Positions 52,672 to 62,733 are shown, numbered from the stretch's first letter. The stretch is DNA of 64,000 nucleotides from Thalassospira australica (GCF_000763295.1 NZ_JRJE01000005.1:62001-126000), one strand, 5' to 3'. Notes: a model not told the origin generated them from the letters alone. Numbers and translations: made by a program.

Positions 52672-54747
52672 ATGCTTGCAGAGTTAGGACATTTTGCCCT
52701 GCTTCTGATGGTAGTCACAGGGATTGGACAGGCTGTCTTGTTCAGCCCGCTTTGGCTGCGGTCGTCCATGCGCATGATCGCCCCCAAACACGCAACCGCC
52801 TCGGCAACCGGCCCCGCCCTTTCAGACAGTGTTGAGGACAGCGGTTTTCCCTCTGTCCCACAACCGGCCAATCTGTTTTTGCTGCCCGCTGTCATTATGC
52901 TGTTGGCGTTGTTTGTTGAAGCCGCACTGCTAAACGCATTTATCGTAAGCGACTTCACCCTGCCGATCGTTTCAGGCGTCAGCCATTCTTCCACACCGTT
53001 GCTTTATCGGATCGGGGCGGCCTTTACGCCAGATGGCGGCGCGATGCTGCTGTGGCTTGTGGCCCTTTCGCTGGTGAATGTTCTGCTTGCCGTTCAATTG
53101 CGCTACTTGGCCTCATCTGGTCCGACAGATGCCAATGACAATCGATTTTGCCAAAACACTCTTTCCATTGTCGGTTTCCTGATTGCCATCCTTGGTGTTG
53201 TCACACTGATTGACGCCGATCCGTTCCTGCGCACAACTGTCGCCCCGCTTGATGGCCGGGGCATGAACCCGCAAAGTCAGGACATCCTGAAAGTTTTGCG
53301 CGAACCTTTCCTTTATCTCGGGCTGGCCGGGCTTGGGGGCATTTTTGCCCTGACCCTTTCTGGACTGCTTGATCGCGCGATTGACCGCCGCCTTGGGGAA
53401 ACCTTGCGCTTCTGGACAATGGCATCCTGGGTCTGCCTGAGTGCCGCAATTGCGCTTAATGCCTATCGATCCTATAGCGAACAGGCATGGGGCGGCTGGT
53501 GGTATTGGGATACGGCTGAAAACAGCCTGCTTCTGCCCTGGCTTCTGGCAACCGCGCTAATGCACTGTCGGGCCGTTCTGGAAAAGACCGAAACTCTTAA
53601 AAGCTGGACAGCGTTTTTGGGGATTACCGCCCTTGCCGCTGGGTGGTTCGGGGCATATCTGACCCGGTCTGATCTGTTTGCCCCGCTACCGGAAACCCAA
53701 CTTATCCCCAGTGACAGTGTCGGGCTTCTGGTCGCGTTCTGTCTGGTTTTTGGCTGTGCCTATTACCTTTTCTGGCGCGCTGGCGATGAAATGCGCGACC
53801 GGCGGACCTTTGATCTGGTTTCGCGCGAAAGTGCGATGTTCCTGAACAGCGTGATGCTGTCGCTGATCGCTGCCGTTGTCCTGATTGGCACGATCTATCC
53901 GCTGGTCCTGCAATGGATGACCGGTGACCCGATCACGGTCGGCGCCCCCTTTTACGTCGAGGTGCTGGTTCCCATTGTTCTGCCGTTGCTGTTTTTGATG
54001 GCCTTTGCCCCGGCATTGCGATGGCGACAGGATGAAGCCTGGATGGTCGGACGGCGCATGAAACTTGCCGCGATCCTGTCACTGATAACGGTTCTGTTTG
54101 TGTCGATCCGGTTCATTGATTTGTCACCAGCGCCTCTGATCGGCATTGGTCTTGCCGGATGGGTATTGACCGCCTCAATAAGTGATTTGTGGGCGCGCCT
54201 GTGGCGTCATCCGGAACATGGCGAAAGCAAATACCGTAATCTGCAATTGCTTGGTCCGCGCTATATCAGCATGACACTGGCCCATATTGGCCTTGCAGTC
54301 TTGATTGCCGGTGGATCGGCCAGCAGCATCTGGGAAGAACAGGTTGTTGTCTCTGCGCGTGCGGGGCAAAGCATTCAGGTCGGCCCCTATAATCTGCAAT
54401 ATGAGGGTGTCTCACTTTTGGCTGGTGAGAACTATGCAACCCGTCAGGCGACCTTTATCCTGTATCGTCATTCACTGCCTGTAACCGAACTGTTTCCCGA
54501 AATTCGTTATTACCCGATCCGCGGTGTCGAAACCCGCGAAGCCGACATCTGGCATGGCCGCGACGGGGATTTGCATGTTTCCATAGGCGACCGCGATGAC
54601 GATGGTGGTCGCGTGGTAACCGCACATTACTTGCCGATGATGCCCTGGGTTTGGGCCGGCATGATATTGATGTTGATCGGCGGATGTTTCAGCATCCTCA
54701 CGCGCATAATCCTGCGCCTTAAGAAGAATGGAGTTTCAACTTCATGA
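52672..54747 (+). CDS. ccmF: CcmF-type haem lyase subunit lacking periplasmic His ligands
   Basis: A 691-residue polytopic protein of the CcmF family, which with CcmH/CcmI attaches haem to apocytochrome c. The WWD domain (WGGWWYWDTAENS) and both transmembrane haem-b ligands are present (His298 in TALMHCRAV, His538 in TLAHIGLAV). Aligned by motif to E. coli CcmF, the two periplasmic haem-ligand positions are replaced: Arg210 where HPPLLY has His (VLREPFLY), and Pro340 where SVHAFA has His (RSDLFAPLPE). The segment usually reading WGAHEGS is TPDGGA. It therefore looks like a divergent CcmF with an altered haem site. It overlaps ccmG by ATGA. Confidence 0.9.
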   Translation: MLAELGHFALLLMVVTGIGQAVLFSPLWLRSSMRMIAPKHATASATGPALSDSVEDSGFPSVPQPANLFLLPAVIMLLALFVEAALLNAFIVSDFTLPIVSGVSHSSTPLLYRIGAAFTPDGGAMLLWLVALSLVNVLLAVQLRYLASSGPTDANDNRFCQNTLSIVGFLIAILGVVTLIDADPFLRTTVAPLDGRGMNPQSQDILKVLREPFLYLGLAGLGGIFALTLSGLLDRAIDRRLGETLRFWTMASWVCLSAAIALNAYRSYSEQAWGGWWYWDTAENSLLLPWLLATALMHCRAVLEKTETLKSWTAFLGITALAAGWFGAYLTRSDLFAPLPETQLIPSDSVGLLVAFCLVFGCAYYLFWRAGDEMRDRRTFDLVSRESAMFLNSVMLSLIAAVVLIGTIYPLVLQWMTGDPITVGAPFYVEVLVPIVLPLLFLMAFAPALRWRQDEAWMVGRRMKLAAILSLITVLFVSIRFIDLSPAPLIGIGLAGWVLTASISDLWARLWRHPEHGESKYRNLQLLGPRYISMTLAHIGLAVLIAGGSASSIWEEQVVVSARAGQSIQVGPYNLQYEGVSLLAGENYATRQATFILYRHSLPVTELFPEIRYYPIRGVETREADIWHGRDGDLHVSIGDRDDDGGRVVTAHYLPMMPWVWAGMILMLIGGCFSILTRIILRLKKNGVSTS

Positions 54748-55280
54748 GATTTTCGCTTGCTGTCATCCCCTTGATCTTGTTCGTGGCTTTGGCCGGGGTT
54801 TTCTTGTTGAACATCGACAAGGATTCCTCTGTCGTCCCGTCTGTCCTGATCGACAAACCGGCCCCGGAATTCTCGCTGCCGCCGCTGCCCGGTCGTGATG
54901 CCGGACTTTCACGCGCGGATCTTACCACGGGCAACGTATCGGTTCTCAATGTGTTTGCAAGCTGGTGCATCCCGTGCCGTGCTGAACACCCCCTGATCAA
55001 ACGTCTCTCGCGCGAAGGCGGAGTTCCGGTCTTTGGCCTGAACTACAAGGAAAAGAACCCGGAAGATGGTGTAAAATGGCTTGCCGAACTTGGGGACCCC
55101 TATAAGGCGGTCGGTATGGATTTATCTGGCCGTACAGGTATTGATTTTGGTGTCTATGGTGTCCCGGAAACCTTCATCATCGATGGCACCGGACAAATAA
55201 AATACAAGCATGTCGGCCCGGTCACAGTCGAAGTCCTTGAACAGATATTACTGCCGAAAATTGCGGAGTTAAAGGGATGA
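54744..55280 (+). CDS. ccmG: Thiol:disulfide oxidoreductase CcmG/DsbE
   Basis: A 178-residue membrane-anchored thioredoxin (helix about 5-23). The active site is ASWCIPCRAEHP with Cys75 and Cys78, and the cis-Pro loop is VYGVPETFIID. It keeps apocytochrome c or CcmH cysteines reduced before haem attachment. Coupled on both sides by ATGA overlaps. Confidence 0.95.
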   Translation: MRFSLAVIPLILFVALAGVFLLNIDKDSSVVPSVLIDKPAPEFSLPPLPGRDAGLSRADLTTGNVSVLNVFASWCIPCRAEHPLIKRLSREGGVPVFGLNYKEKNPEDGVKWLAELGDPYKAVGMDLSGRTGIDFGVYGVPETFIIDGTGQIKYKHVGPVTVEVLEQILLPKIAELKG

Positions 55281-55777
55281 CAAGACGCTTTACGGTTCTT
55301 TTCAGTACCCTTGCCATTTTGATCCCGGTTCTGGTTTCCAATCCGGCATTGGCAGTGAACCCTGATGAAATGCTGTCCAACCCGGTTCTCGAAGAACGCG
55401 CACGTGAGATCAGCAAGGAACTGCGCTGTCTGGTGTGCCAGAACCAGTCGATTGATGATTCCGATGCCGAACTGGCCCGTGACCTGCGGGTATTGGTGCG
55501 TGAACGTCTTGTCGCCGGGGATGACAATGAAGAGGTCATCGACTACATCGTTGCGCGCTATGGCGACTATGTATTGTTAAACCCGCCGCTCAAACCTGAA
55601 ACCTATATTCTGTGGGCAAGCCCGGTCGTTCTTGTCGTTCTGGCCCTGCTTGCTGTTTTTGCCTTTTACCGCCGCAAAAGCCGCGACGGGTCGCCCGCAT
55701 CCGAATCCCTTTCGGCCGATGAGCAGGCCCGCCTTGATGAGCTTCTTGGCACGTCAGAAAATGATGGCAAAAACTGA
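55277..55777 (+). CDS. ccmH: CcmH (apocytochrome thiol reductant)
   Basis: A 166-residue protein with signal peptide or anchor (about 1-26), the redox motif LRCLVCQNQSIDDSDA with Cys51 and Cys54, and a second helix near 112-130 before a short cytoplasmic tail. It belongs to the short CcmH/CycL type, with the CcmI function supplied by the next gene. Confidence 0.95.
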   Translation: MTRRFTVLFSTLAILIPVLVSNPALAVNPDEMLSNPVLEERAREISKELRCLVCQNQSIDDSDAELARDLRVLVRERLVAGDDNEEVIDYIVARYGDYVLLNPPLKPETYILWASPVVLVVLALLAVFAFYRRKSRDGSPASESLSADEQARLDELLGTSENDGKN

Positions 55778-55823
55778 TGCCATGTAACCGCCTGACATAT
55801 CTTCAACCTGGCGGAGGTTTCGC

Positions 55824-56546
55824 ATGATCTGGGTTGGTTTGTCTGTTCTGGCTGTATTGGTTGGCGCGGCGATCTATGCCAGCCTACCCAAAACTCTGGG
55901 TAACGGCAAAGGATCACGGGCGCGGCGCGTGACGTTTGCCGCCCTGCCGGTGATCTCGGCATTGGGTCTTTATGCGGTCCTTGGCAATCCGATGTTGCCG
56001 TCCAGACCATATGCGGATCGTGCGGGGGAACGCAATCTGGCCGCAGCAGCAGCCGTTGCCGGCAATGTCACAGACCCGGACTTCAAGTCTGACCGTCAAA
56101 TCAAACGCCTATTGAACCAGATTGTCCTGTCACTGGAGGTTAATCCACGCAACCTGCAGGGGTGGGTGGCACTGGCACGTGGATCACTTCGACTGGGCAA
56201 TATTGAACGTGCGGTTGCTGCCTTTGCCCAGGCCTATGCCCTGTCGGGGCAAAACCCGCTTTTGGCAATTGAATATGCCGACACCCGGATCACAGCCCAG
56301 GACGGCCAGATCGACAGCACGTCACGCGATCTCGTTTTGCATGCCTTGGGACAAATGCCCAATCACCTGTTGGCCCGCTACTATTATGGCATGATGCTTA
56401 AACAAACCGGGAATACGGATCAGGCGCTTCGGGTGTTGCGTGACCTTTATGGCGACCTTCCAAGTGACGATCCGCTTGGCAATGCCACCGCAGGCGAAAT
56501 CAAAGATCTACAATCCACAATGCAGGATGATGACACCGCAGGATAA
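55824..56546 (+). CDS. ccmI: CcmI-like TPR assembly factor
   Basis: A 240-residue protein with two N-terminal helices (about 2-20 and 36-54) and a TPR-bearing C-terminal domain (LEVNPRNLQGWVALARGSLRLGNIERAV..., NHLLARYYYGMMLKQTGNTDQAL). CcmI binds apocytochrome c and presents it to CcmF-CcmH. The loop between the helices is only about 15 residues, whereas the rhodobacterial protein has a longer leucine-zipper loop. Last gene of the ccm run. Confidence 0.9.
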   Translation: MIWVGLSVLAVLVGAAIYASLPKTLGNGKGSRARRVTFAALPVISALGLYAVLGNPMLPSRPYADRAGERNLAAAAAVAGNVTDPDFKSDRQIKRLLNQIVLSLEVNPRNLQGWVALARGSLRLGNIERAVAAFAQAYALSGQNPLLAIEYADTRITAQDGQIDSTSRDLVLHALGQMPNHLLARYYYGMMLKQTGNTDQALRVLRDLYGDLPSDDPLGNATAGEIKDLQSTMQDDDTAG

Positions 56547-56572
56547 AACCTGCTGCGTGACTGGCCTAACGA

Positions 56573-56872
56573 TTAACCTGCAAACAAATAAAGCGTTCCC
56601 AGCAACACCGTGACAATCAGCAACAATGTGCCCCCCAGCGCAACCAGCTTCATAACCGGATGCAGCCCGGCCAGATCACTTTGCCTTTCTGCGCGGTCCG
56701 TCCCCGTGGCCGATACCCTGTCTTCGTCAAACCGGCGCAGGGCTTCCTCACCGCTCATCGGCGGCATCTTGATGCGATCAAGGACCGTTCCCTGATCAGG
56801 GTTGCGGTCCTTATGGCTTTGAGGCCCGGTTTCGGGAGTGCTATACGCACTGTCGGCGTTTTTGCCCGTCAT
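56573..56872 (-). CDS. Small membrane protein of unknown function
   Basis: A 99-residue protein with a hydrophilic N-terminal 70 residues and a C-terminal transmembrane helix (about 73-96: LVALGGTLLLIVTVLLGTLYLF). No family is recognised. It lies 11 bp downstream of the lytic transglycosylase gene on the same strand and probably belongs to the same transcript. It converges with ccmI. Confidence 0.65.
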   Translation of the reverse strand: MTGKNADSAYSTPETGPQSHKDRNPDQGTVLDRIKMPPMSGEEALRRFDEDRVSATGTDRAERQSDLAGLHPVMKLVALGGTLLLIVTVLLGTLYLFAG

Positions 56873-56883
56873 GCTCAGCAGTT

Positions 56884-58737
56884 CTAACGCTGAACGGTCA
56901 GGGCACGATCAGTATCCTGATCCTGTGGCTGATAGGTTGGCCATTCACCTGCCGCCAACAAATCAAGCGACGGTGTTTCCTGCCCAAACCGCGAACGATA
57001 CATCCACAGATTGGCCATTACGCGTTCAATGAACAAACGGGTTTCGCGCGACGGTATGCTTTCAATGAAATACAGCGGATCGACATTATCCTTCAGCGCC
57101 TTCTGCCAACGCCCAAGGTTACCAATCCCGCCGTTGTAGGCCGCCATCAACTGCAGGAAGCCATTATCAACCCCGTTCTGCGCCAAAAGATGATCAACAT
57201 ATTTCTGCCCAAGCGACAGGTTGATTTCCGGCTGATAAAGCTCTGCGCGCTTGGCACCGCGATAGCGCGTATTGCCCATATAGCTTGCGGTTGCGGGCAT
57301 CAATTGCATCAGACCACGGGCACCGGCATGACTGCGCGCATCGGTATTAAACCCGGATTCCTGACGCATGAACGCATAAATCAAAGCCCGGTCAACTTCA
57401 TAACCACCTTCCGGGGCCCAAGGCGGCACCGGGTAGAGCGCATTAACAAATACATCGCCGGTCTTTTGCGCGATATAGCTGCCCAGCCGCATGGTCAAGG
57501 ACGCAAAATTCGCCGTATCGGTCAGTGCAAGAATGGCACGACGAAGCGAATCGTCATCCTTTGCCGCAGCTTTGCGCAATTCACGTTCGGCTTCATCACG
57601 CTGACCGACCTGCAACAACGCAAGGGACCGGCGACCATGCGGATCAAGCTTCAATTTATTGGCCCGATTTTCATCAAGCTCAAGACTGTCCCAGTCAAAC
57701 ACATCGTCGCGCCCAAGAGCACGCATTGCCAACTGCCCATAGAACGAGCGCGGATATTCCGCCGCCCGGTTGAGCATTTTATCAGCATCGTCAAAACGCC
57801 CGGCGGCAAGATCAATACGTGCGGCCCAAAACGCCCCGGCAGTACGAGTCCAGCTTGATGCGTACTCATTGATGCTTAGTGCTGCGAAATGGGCGTGTGA
57901 CTCATCCATTTTGTCCAGACGCCACGCGGTCAGGCCCGCAGTCCAATGTGCCTGCGGCAAATATTTTCCCGAACGCTTTGCTGCGCTCGCCGCATGTTTC
58001 AATGCAAGATCCGGTTTGCCAAAGAAATAATACCCCGATGCAATCGCGGCCTTGGCGTGGTCCTGTTCATAGGCGTCAAACAGGCGCTGTGCTTCATCAC
58101 TGTTAAGGACCTCCAGCGCACCGGTCGGCCAACCACTGCCGATCCGGTGACGGATACGGCGCTTTAAGATCGATACACGCGACCGCTGGCTGGCAGAAAG
58201 CTTCTTGGAAGACTTGTGATAATAGGGCCTGATATCTTCATAGTCGTACCCGGCCCCGGAAACATAACTTCCAACCGGTTTCTTTGGATAACTGGCAGAA
58301 CCGCGACGTTTCAGCGCAAGTTTGTATATGCGCGGCGCCTGCGGATGATCGGCATAGCTTGCCAGCCAGGCTTTCAGTTCCTTGTAACGTGACCGATAGG
58401 CCGTCGGGTGCAGATAACGCTGCGCCATGACATGGCCCATCAGCACCTCGTCGGACAGACGCGAAATCAGCCGATCGGCATCTTTCCAGCGACCTTGTTC
58501 CTGAACGGCAAAAATTTGTTCGTAAAGTTCGGCATCACGATCTGAAAGGGGCTTGGGGATCAAGGTCGAAAGCGCATCGTCCAGCACAGGATTGCTCAGC
58601 GCGGCCTGTTCCTGCGTGCCAGCGGCAGCAGGTACAACAGCTCCCACGAGTGCCATGGTGCCAATTAACGCGAAAAAGAGTCCCTGCCTTATGGTGCTTT
58701 TCACACCCGGCAGGCGTGTTCTTATTGCTTCGATCAA
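56884..58737 (-). CDS. Soluble lytic murein transglycosylase (Slt70-like)
   Basis: A protein of about 617 residues that cleaves peptidoglycan between MurNAc and GlcNAc in the periplasm. A signal peptide (TIRQGLFFALIGTMALVGAVVPAAAG) is followed by a long alpha-helical superhelix with TPR-like repeats and a C-terminal SLT domain with the catalytic Glu in FMRQESGFN, then GARGLMQLMPATA and LMAAYNGGIGNLGRW. The start is uncertain: TTG 58737 (GGGG nine bases upstream), TTG 58743, or GTG 58704. An upstream extension to the start of the frame has no signal-peptide logic. Confidence 0.88.
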   Translation of the reverse strand: MIEAIRTRLPGVKSTIRQGLFFALIGTMALVGAVVPAAAGTQEQAALSNPVLDDALSTLIPKPLSDRDAELYEQIFAVQEQGRWKDADRLISRLSDEVLMGHVMAQRYLHPTAYRSRYKELKAWLASYADHPQAPRIYKLALKRRGSASYPKKPVGSYVSGAGYDYEDIRPYYHKSSKKLSASQRSRVSILKRRIRHRIGSGWPTGALEVLNSDEAQRLFDAYEQDHAKAAIASGYYFFGKPDLALKHAASAAKRSGKYLPQAHWTAGLTAWRLDKMDESHAHFAALSINEYASSWTRTAGAFWAARIDLAAGRFDDADKMLNRAAEYPRSFYGQLAMRALGRDDVFDWDSLELDENRANKLKLDPHGRRSLALLQVGQRDEAERELRKAAAKDDDSLRRAILALTDTANFASLTMRLGSYIAQKTGDVFVNALYPVPPWAPEGGYEVDRALIYAFMRQESGFNTDARSHAGARGLMQLMPATASYMGNTRYRGAKRAELYQPEINLSLGQKYVDHLLAQNGVDNGFLQLMAAYNGGIGNLGRWQKALKDNVDPLYFIESIPSRETRLFIERVMANLWMYRSRFGQETPSLDLLAAGEWPTYQPQDQDTDRALTVQR

Positions 58738-58970
58738 AATCAATATCCCCAACGAGGCTTTTTGTGTAAGCCGCGTATCTATCCCGAAGCAGTTTGGTCT
58801 CGCAACCCGTTGCCTGCGGTGTTCCCCCCGGTGCAACGGGCTTTTATATAGCAGAAAACACCCAAACCGCGAAATCATTTATCTGGAATCAATCACTTGG
58901 CGCGAAGGCATGCACCTACTCCGGGCGCATGCATATCACCCATGCATACAGCCCGTTTATCGCCAATTCC

Positions 58971-59843
58971 TTAAAGCTTTGCGGAGATTGCCCGAAGATC
59001 ACGCCAGGCAAGGCGTTTTTGTTCCGGCGTTCTGAGAAGATAGGCCGGGTGGAACATTGCCGTAATATCCGCTTTCGAACCGTCTGCGAACGCAAGTTCC
59101 TTCCACGTGCCACGCAGGCGCGTCACCCCCCGGTCCTCTTCCATCAGTGTTTTGGCTGAACTGCCGCCAAGACACACAACAACCTTTGGTCCGATCAATT
59201 CAAGATGACGTCGAATGAACGGCTCACACACCGCAACTTCGGCGGTTGTCGGTTGACGGTTCCCCGGCGGACGCCAGGGCAGAATATTGGTGATATAGAC
59301 TTCTTCACGCGCCAATCCGATAGAGCGCAGCATCGCATCAAGCAGCTTGCCACTTGGCCCGACGAAAGGGGCGCCCTGCCGGTCCTCTTCCGCGCCGGGT
59401 GCTTCCCCGACCAGAACCAGATTCGCCTCAACATTGCCCGCACCAAAAACCGTATTGCTGGCTGATTTTTTAAGCGCACAACCATCAAACTTTTCGATTG
59501 CTGCTTTCAGCTCATCAAGACTGCTTGCCGCTGCCGCCGCATCGCGTGCGGATTGCCGTGCTTCATGTGGTGTATCGGAAAGCAGAAACCCGCCGTCCCT
59601 GCCCGGTGCCGCTGCCGGTAGCGCGCCACCGGCAACAGATGGCCGTGCTTGCGCTGCATTCGGGCGCGGCGACGGCGCAAATCCCGGACGGCTTGCCGCG
59701 TTCCGACTCAGGCTTTCCGAGGCCTTGAAACGGTCAAGCGGCTCGTCGGCAATGGCCTCGTCCACACCCATTTCATATTGCCAGACAAGGGCCTCGAACG
59801 GGTCAAGCGTATGTGCGTCAAAATCTGTAATTGGTTTGCTCAT
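58971..59843 (-). CDS. Family-4-like uracil-DNA glycosylase with incomplete Fe-S cysteines
   Basis: A 290-residue DNA repair protein. The core has VLVGEAPGAEEDRQGAPFVGPSGKLLD, TNILPWRPPGNRQPTTAE and FHPAYLLR, all typical of UDG family 4. The Fe-S cluster cysteines appear incomplete: only DGCALKK and EVAVCEPFI have Cys, while the KCRPP position reads PWRPP. An Ala/Pro-rich linker covers about residues 45-110. Related alphaproteobacterial proteins without the cluster are known, so this is probably an active lineage variant. Confidence 0.82.
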   Translation of the reverse strand: MSKPITDFDAHTLDPFEALVWQYEMGVDEAIADEPLDRFKASESLSRNAASRPGFAPSPRPNAAQARPSVAGGALPAAAPGRDGGFLLSDTPHEARQSARDAAAAASSLDELKAAIEKFDGCALKKSASNTVFGAGNVEANLVLVGEAPGAEEDRQGAPFVGPSGKLLDAMLRSIGLAREEVYITNILPWRPPGNRQPTTAEVAVCEPFIRRHLELIGPKVVVCLGGSSAKTLMEEDRGVTRLRGTWKELAFADGSKADITAMFHPAYLLRTPEQKRLAWRDLRAISAKL

Positions 59844-60117
59844 CTCGACAAAGACGATGTATGTTGCACCGCAATCAGGGTCGCGGACACTGCGTTGGAA
59901 GAACTTATACGATTATGGGTCCTTTGTGCCAGAGTACAAACGCGACGCTGGTTATGACAATGGATTGTCAATCGATCTCATGACCGGTATAGCTTTATCC
60001 ATTGAGACAAATTTGAGAAATCAGGGCTTGGGCGAGACTCTGATCGGTGAATAAAAGGCCTTTGACCAACGAACGGAAACAGTTCGGCACGGTGATCGGC
60101 CCAAGGAGAGAGGCCAA

Positions 60118-61755
60118 ATGGAACGGGAATCCATGGAATTTGACGTGGTCGTTGTTGGCGCCGGTGTATCCGGATTGTCCGCGGCCATCAAGCTGATGCA
60201 ACTCGCCCAGGAACAGGAAAAAGAGATCACCGTCTGTGTGGTCGAAAAAGGCTCTGAAGTCGGCGCACATACCCTGTCGGGTGCGGTGATGGAGCCACGC
60301 TCCATGAACGAGCTTTTCCCGGACTGGAAAGAACGCGGCGCCCCCTTGAACGTGCCCGCAGGCGAAGACCAGTTCATGATGCTAAGCGAAACCGGTGCGA
60401 AAAAGCTCCCGACCCCGCCGCAGATGCACAACAAGGGCAACTATATTGTCAGTCTTGGCAATGTCTGCCGCTGGCTTGGTGAGCAGGCCGAGGCGCTAGG
60501 GGTTGAGGTATATCCCGGCTTTGCCGCCGCCGAGGTCCTGTTTAACGACGACGGATCGGTCAAGGGCATTGCCACCGGTGACATGGGCTTGACCCGTGAT
60601 GGCACGCCGGGCCCGAACCACGAACCGGGCATGGAACTGCATGCCAAATACACCTTCTTTGCCGAAGGGTGCCGTGGCTCGCTGTCCGAACAGCTCATCA
60701 AGAAATTTGATCTGCGCAAGAATTCCGATCCGCAGACCTATGGCATCGGCATCAAGGAACTTTGGGAAGTCGATCCCGAAGTCCATAAAGAAGGCCTAAT
60801 CCAGCACACCATTGGCTGGCCGCTGACCAAGGACACCTATGGCGGGTCGTTCCTGTATCATCTTGATAACAATCAGGTGGTTGTCGGTTTTGTCATCGGG
60901 CTTGATTACGAAAACCCGCACCTTAGCCCGTTTGATGAATTCCAGCGCTTCAAAACCCATCCGAAAGTCCGCAAGATTTTCGAAAACGGTCGTCGTATTT
61001 CCTATGGTGCACGTGCGCTGAACGAAGGTGGTTTTCAGTCGATCCCCGACCTTGTGTTCCCGGGCGGCTGCCTGATCGGATGTTCGGCCGGCTTTATGAA
61101 CGTGCCCAAGATCAAGGGATCGCACACCGCGATGAAGACCGGCATGCTGGCAGCTGAGGCAGCATTCGAAGCCCTGACCAAGGATGAAGTCCCGGCACAG
61201 ATGGACAGCTATCCGCAGCGCCTGAAAGACAGTTGGGTCTATCCGGAACTGCACAAGGTGCGCAACATCCGCCCAAGCTTTGCCAAATGGGGCTTCTGGG
61301 GTGGCATGGCCTATAGTGCGGTTGATACATATCTGTTTGGTGGCAAGGCACCGTGGACATTTAAAAACCACGAAGACCATTCCTGCCTTAAACCGGCGTC
61401 CGAAATGCCCAAGATCGACTATCCGAAACCGGATGGCGTGATCAGCTTCGACAAATTGTCTTCGGTCTTCCTGTCAAACACCAACCATGGCGAGGATCAG
61501 CCGATCCACCTGACGCTCAAGGATGACAGTGTCCCGGTTAACACAAACCTTGCGGTCTATGACGGACCCGAAGCACGGTTCTGCCCGGCCGGGGTATATG
61601 AATTTGTTGAGGACGAGGAAACCGGCAACAGCCGACTGCAGATCAATGCCCAGAACTGCGTGCATTGCAAAACCTGCGACATCAAGGACCCGACACAAAA
61701 CATCGTCTGGGTCGTGCCCGAAGGCGGCGGTGGGCCAAACTACCCGAACATGTAA
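60118..61755 (+). CDS. Electron-transfer flavoprotein:ubiquinone oxidoreductase
   Basis: A 545-residue FAD and [4Fe-4S] membrane-associated enzyme that passes electrons from ETF (fatty-acid and amino-acid oxidation) to ubiquinone. The N-terminal dinucleotide motif is [16 protein letters not shown], the central region has [23 protein letters not shown], and the C-terminal Fe-S cysteines are in [18 protein letters not shown] together with [11 protein letters not shown] 60118 has AGGAGAGAGG upstream. A hairpin terminator follows. ETF genes are not adjacent. Confidence 0.96.
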   Translation: MERESMEFDVVVVGAGVSGLSAAIKLMQLAQEQEKEITVCVVEKGSEVGAHTLSGAVMEPRSMNELFPDWKERGAPLNVPAGEDQFMMLSETGAKKLPTPPQMHNKGNYIVSLGNVCRWLGEQAEALGVEVYPGFAAAEVLFNDDGSVKGIATGDMGLTRDGTPGPNHEPGMELHAKYTFFAEGCRGSLSEQLIKKFDLRKNSDPQTYGIGIKELWEVDPEVHKEGLIQHTIGWPLTKDTYGGSFLYHLDNNQVVVGFVIGLDYENPHLSPFDEFQRFKTHPKVRKIFENGRRISYGARALNEGGFQSIPDLVFPGGCLIGCSAGFMNVPKIKGSHTAMKTGMLAAEAAFEALTKDEVPAQMDSYPQRLKDSWVYPELHKVRNIRPSFAKWGFWGGMAYSAVDTYLFGGKAPWTFKNHEDHSCLKPASEMPKIDYPKPDGVISFDKLSSVFLSNTNHGEDQPIHLTLKDDSVPVNTNLAVYDGPEARFCPAGVYEFVEDEETGNSRLQINAQNCVHCKTCDIKDPTQNIVWVVPEGGGGPNYPNM

Positions 61756-61777
61756 GATTTTCAGCTTTCCTCAGACA

Positions 61778-61805
61778 AAAGGTCCGCAGTTTTCGGGCCT
61801 TTTTC
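61778..61805 (+). terminator. Intrinsic terminator after ETF-QO
   Basis: AAAGGTCCG (61778-61786) pairs with CGGGCCTTT (61794-61802), including one G-U pair, followed by T-rich sequence. Confidence 0.8.
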
Positions 61806-61915
61806 TTTTGGTCTGATGATTGGCAAAGCCCAACGATCTATGCAAGATTTCTCTTGTTTAAATCTCAGTCTGCGCGTTCAATACCTGCCCTTTTTCAAGC
61901 GCTGGCCGGGTTGAA

Positions 61916-62539
61916 ATGAAAATTGCAATCGTGACACTTGATGGCTTTAACGAAATTGACAGTTTCGTCGCCCTGTCCATCCTCAATCGTGCGAAGGCAG
62001 ACGGTATTCGTGCTGAAATCACGGCACCGGGTGAAACCGTCACATCGATGAATGGCGTTTGCGTTTCAGCGCAAAAACCACTGTCCTTTGCCCAGGATGC
62101 CGATGCGGTTCTGCTTGGAAGTGGTATTTATACCCGGGATCATATCGACAATGGCGATATCATGCAGAACTTGTCGCTTGATCCATCCCGCCAACTAATC
62201 GGTGCGCAATGCTCGGGCGTTTTGTTCCTGTATCGTCTGGGGCTTCTGCCTGCAACAATCACGACGGATAGCAAAACACGGCCCATGCTGGCACGTACCA
62301 ACACCGTCATTGAAGACCGGCCATTGGTTGCCCAGGGCAATATCGTCACCAGTGGTGGCTGCCTGTCATCTAGCTATTTGGCGGGCTGGTTCCTTGCCAA
62401 AACCGTCGGGATGGAAAAGGCAATGGCCGTTCTTGAAACGGTTGCGCCGGTCGGTCAACGATCACAATTTGGCCGGCAAGCGCGCGAGATCATTGGTAAA
62501 CAGCTTGATGTTCCGGCCAAACGCCCACTTTATTGCTAG
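61916..62539 (+). CDS. DJ-1/PfpI family protein
   Basis: A 207-residue protein of the DJ-1/PfpI fold. It has an early Glu-containing segment (LDGFNEIDSFVAL) and a nucleophile-elbow Cys in LIGAQCSGVLFLYRLGLL. The third block SGGCLSSSYLAGWFLAKTVG is typical of the ThiJ/PfpI group. A specific activity (glyoxalase, chaperone or other) cannot be assigned. It begins at ATG 61916 with GGCCGGGTTGAA upstream. Confidence 0.88.
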   Translation: MKIAIVTLDGFNEIDSFVALSILNRAKADGIRAEITAPGETVTSMNGVCVSAQKPLSFAQDADAVLLGSGIYTRDHIDNGDIMQNLSLDPSRQLIGAQCSGVLFLYRLGLLPATITTDSKTRPMLARTNTVIEDRPLVAQGNIVTSGGCLSSSYLAGWFLAKTVGMEKAMAVLETVAPVGQRSQFGRQAREIIGKQLDVPAKRPLYC

Positions 62540-62546
62540 CGCCAAC

Positions 62547-62567
62547 ACCCGCTTTCCGCGGGTTTCC
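62547..62567 (+). terminator. Weak hairpin after the DJ-1 gene
   Basis: ACCCGC and GCGGGT (62547-62563) form a six-bp stem with a five-base loop and two T residues following. It may be a weak terminator before the TPR lipoprotein gene. Confidence 0.45.
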
Positions 62568-62733
62568 GCACTTTGCGGGACATACATGACGATCAACCGC
62601 CCCTCTGCGCGACACAGTGTTGCAAATGCTTTGCCTTATAATTGCCGACTGAGTAGGCTAAAGCCGAAATTCACTATGGTGTTGCCGGGTCGTTGGCACC
62701 ACCGAACCCGAATTGCGGACGTAGGACAAGCCT

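Noticed and set aside
52672-54747. Reading the ccmF product as an NrfE/CcsA-type protein instead
   Set aside because: Overall length, the C-terminal periplasmic domain ending PWVWAGMILMLIGG, and its location in ccmABCDE-GHI all fit CcmF.
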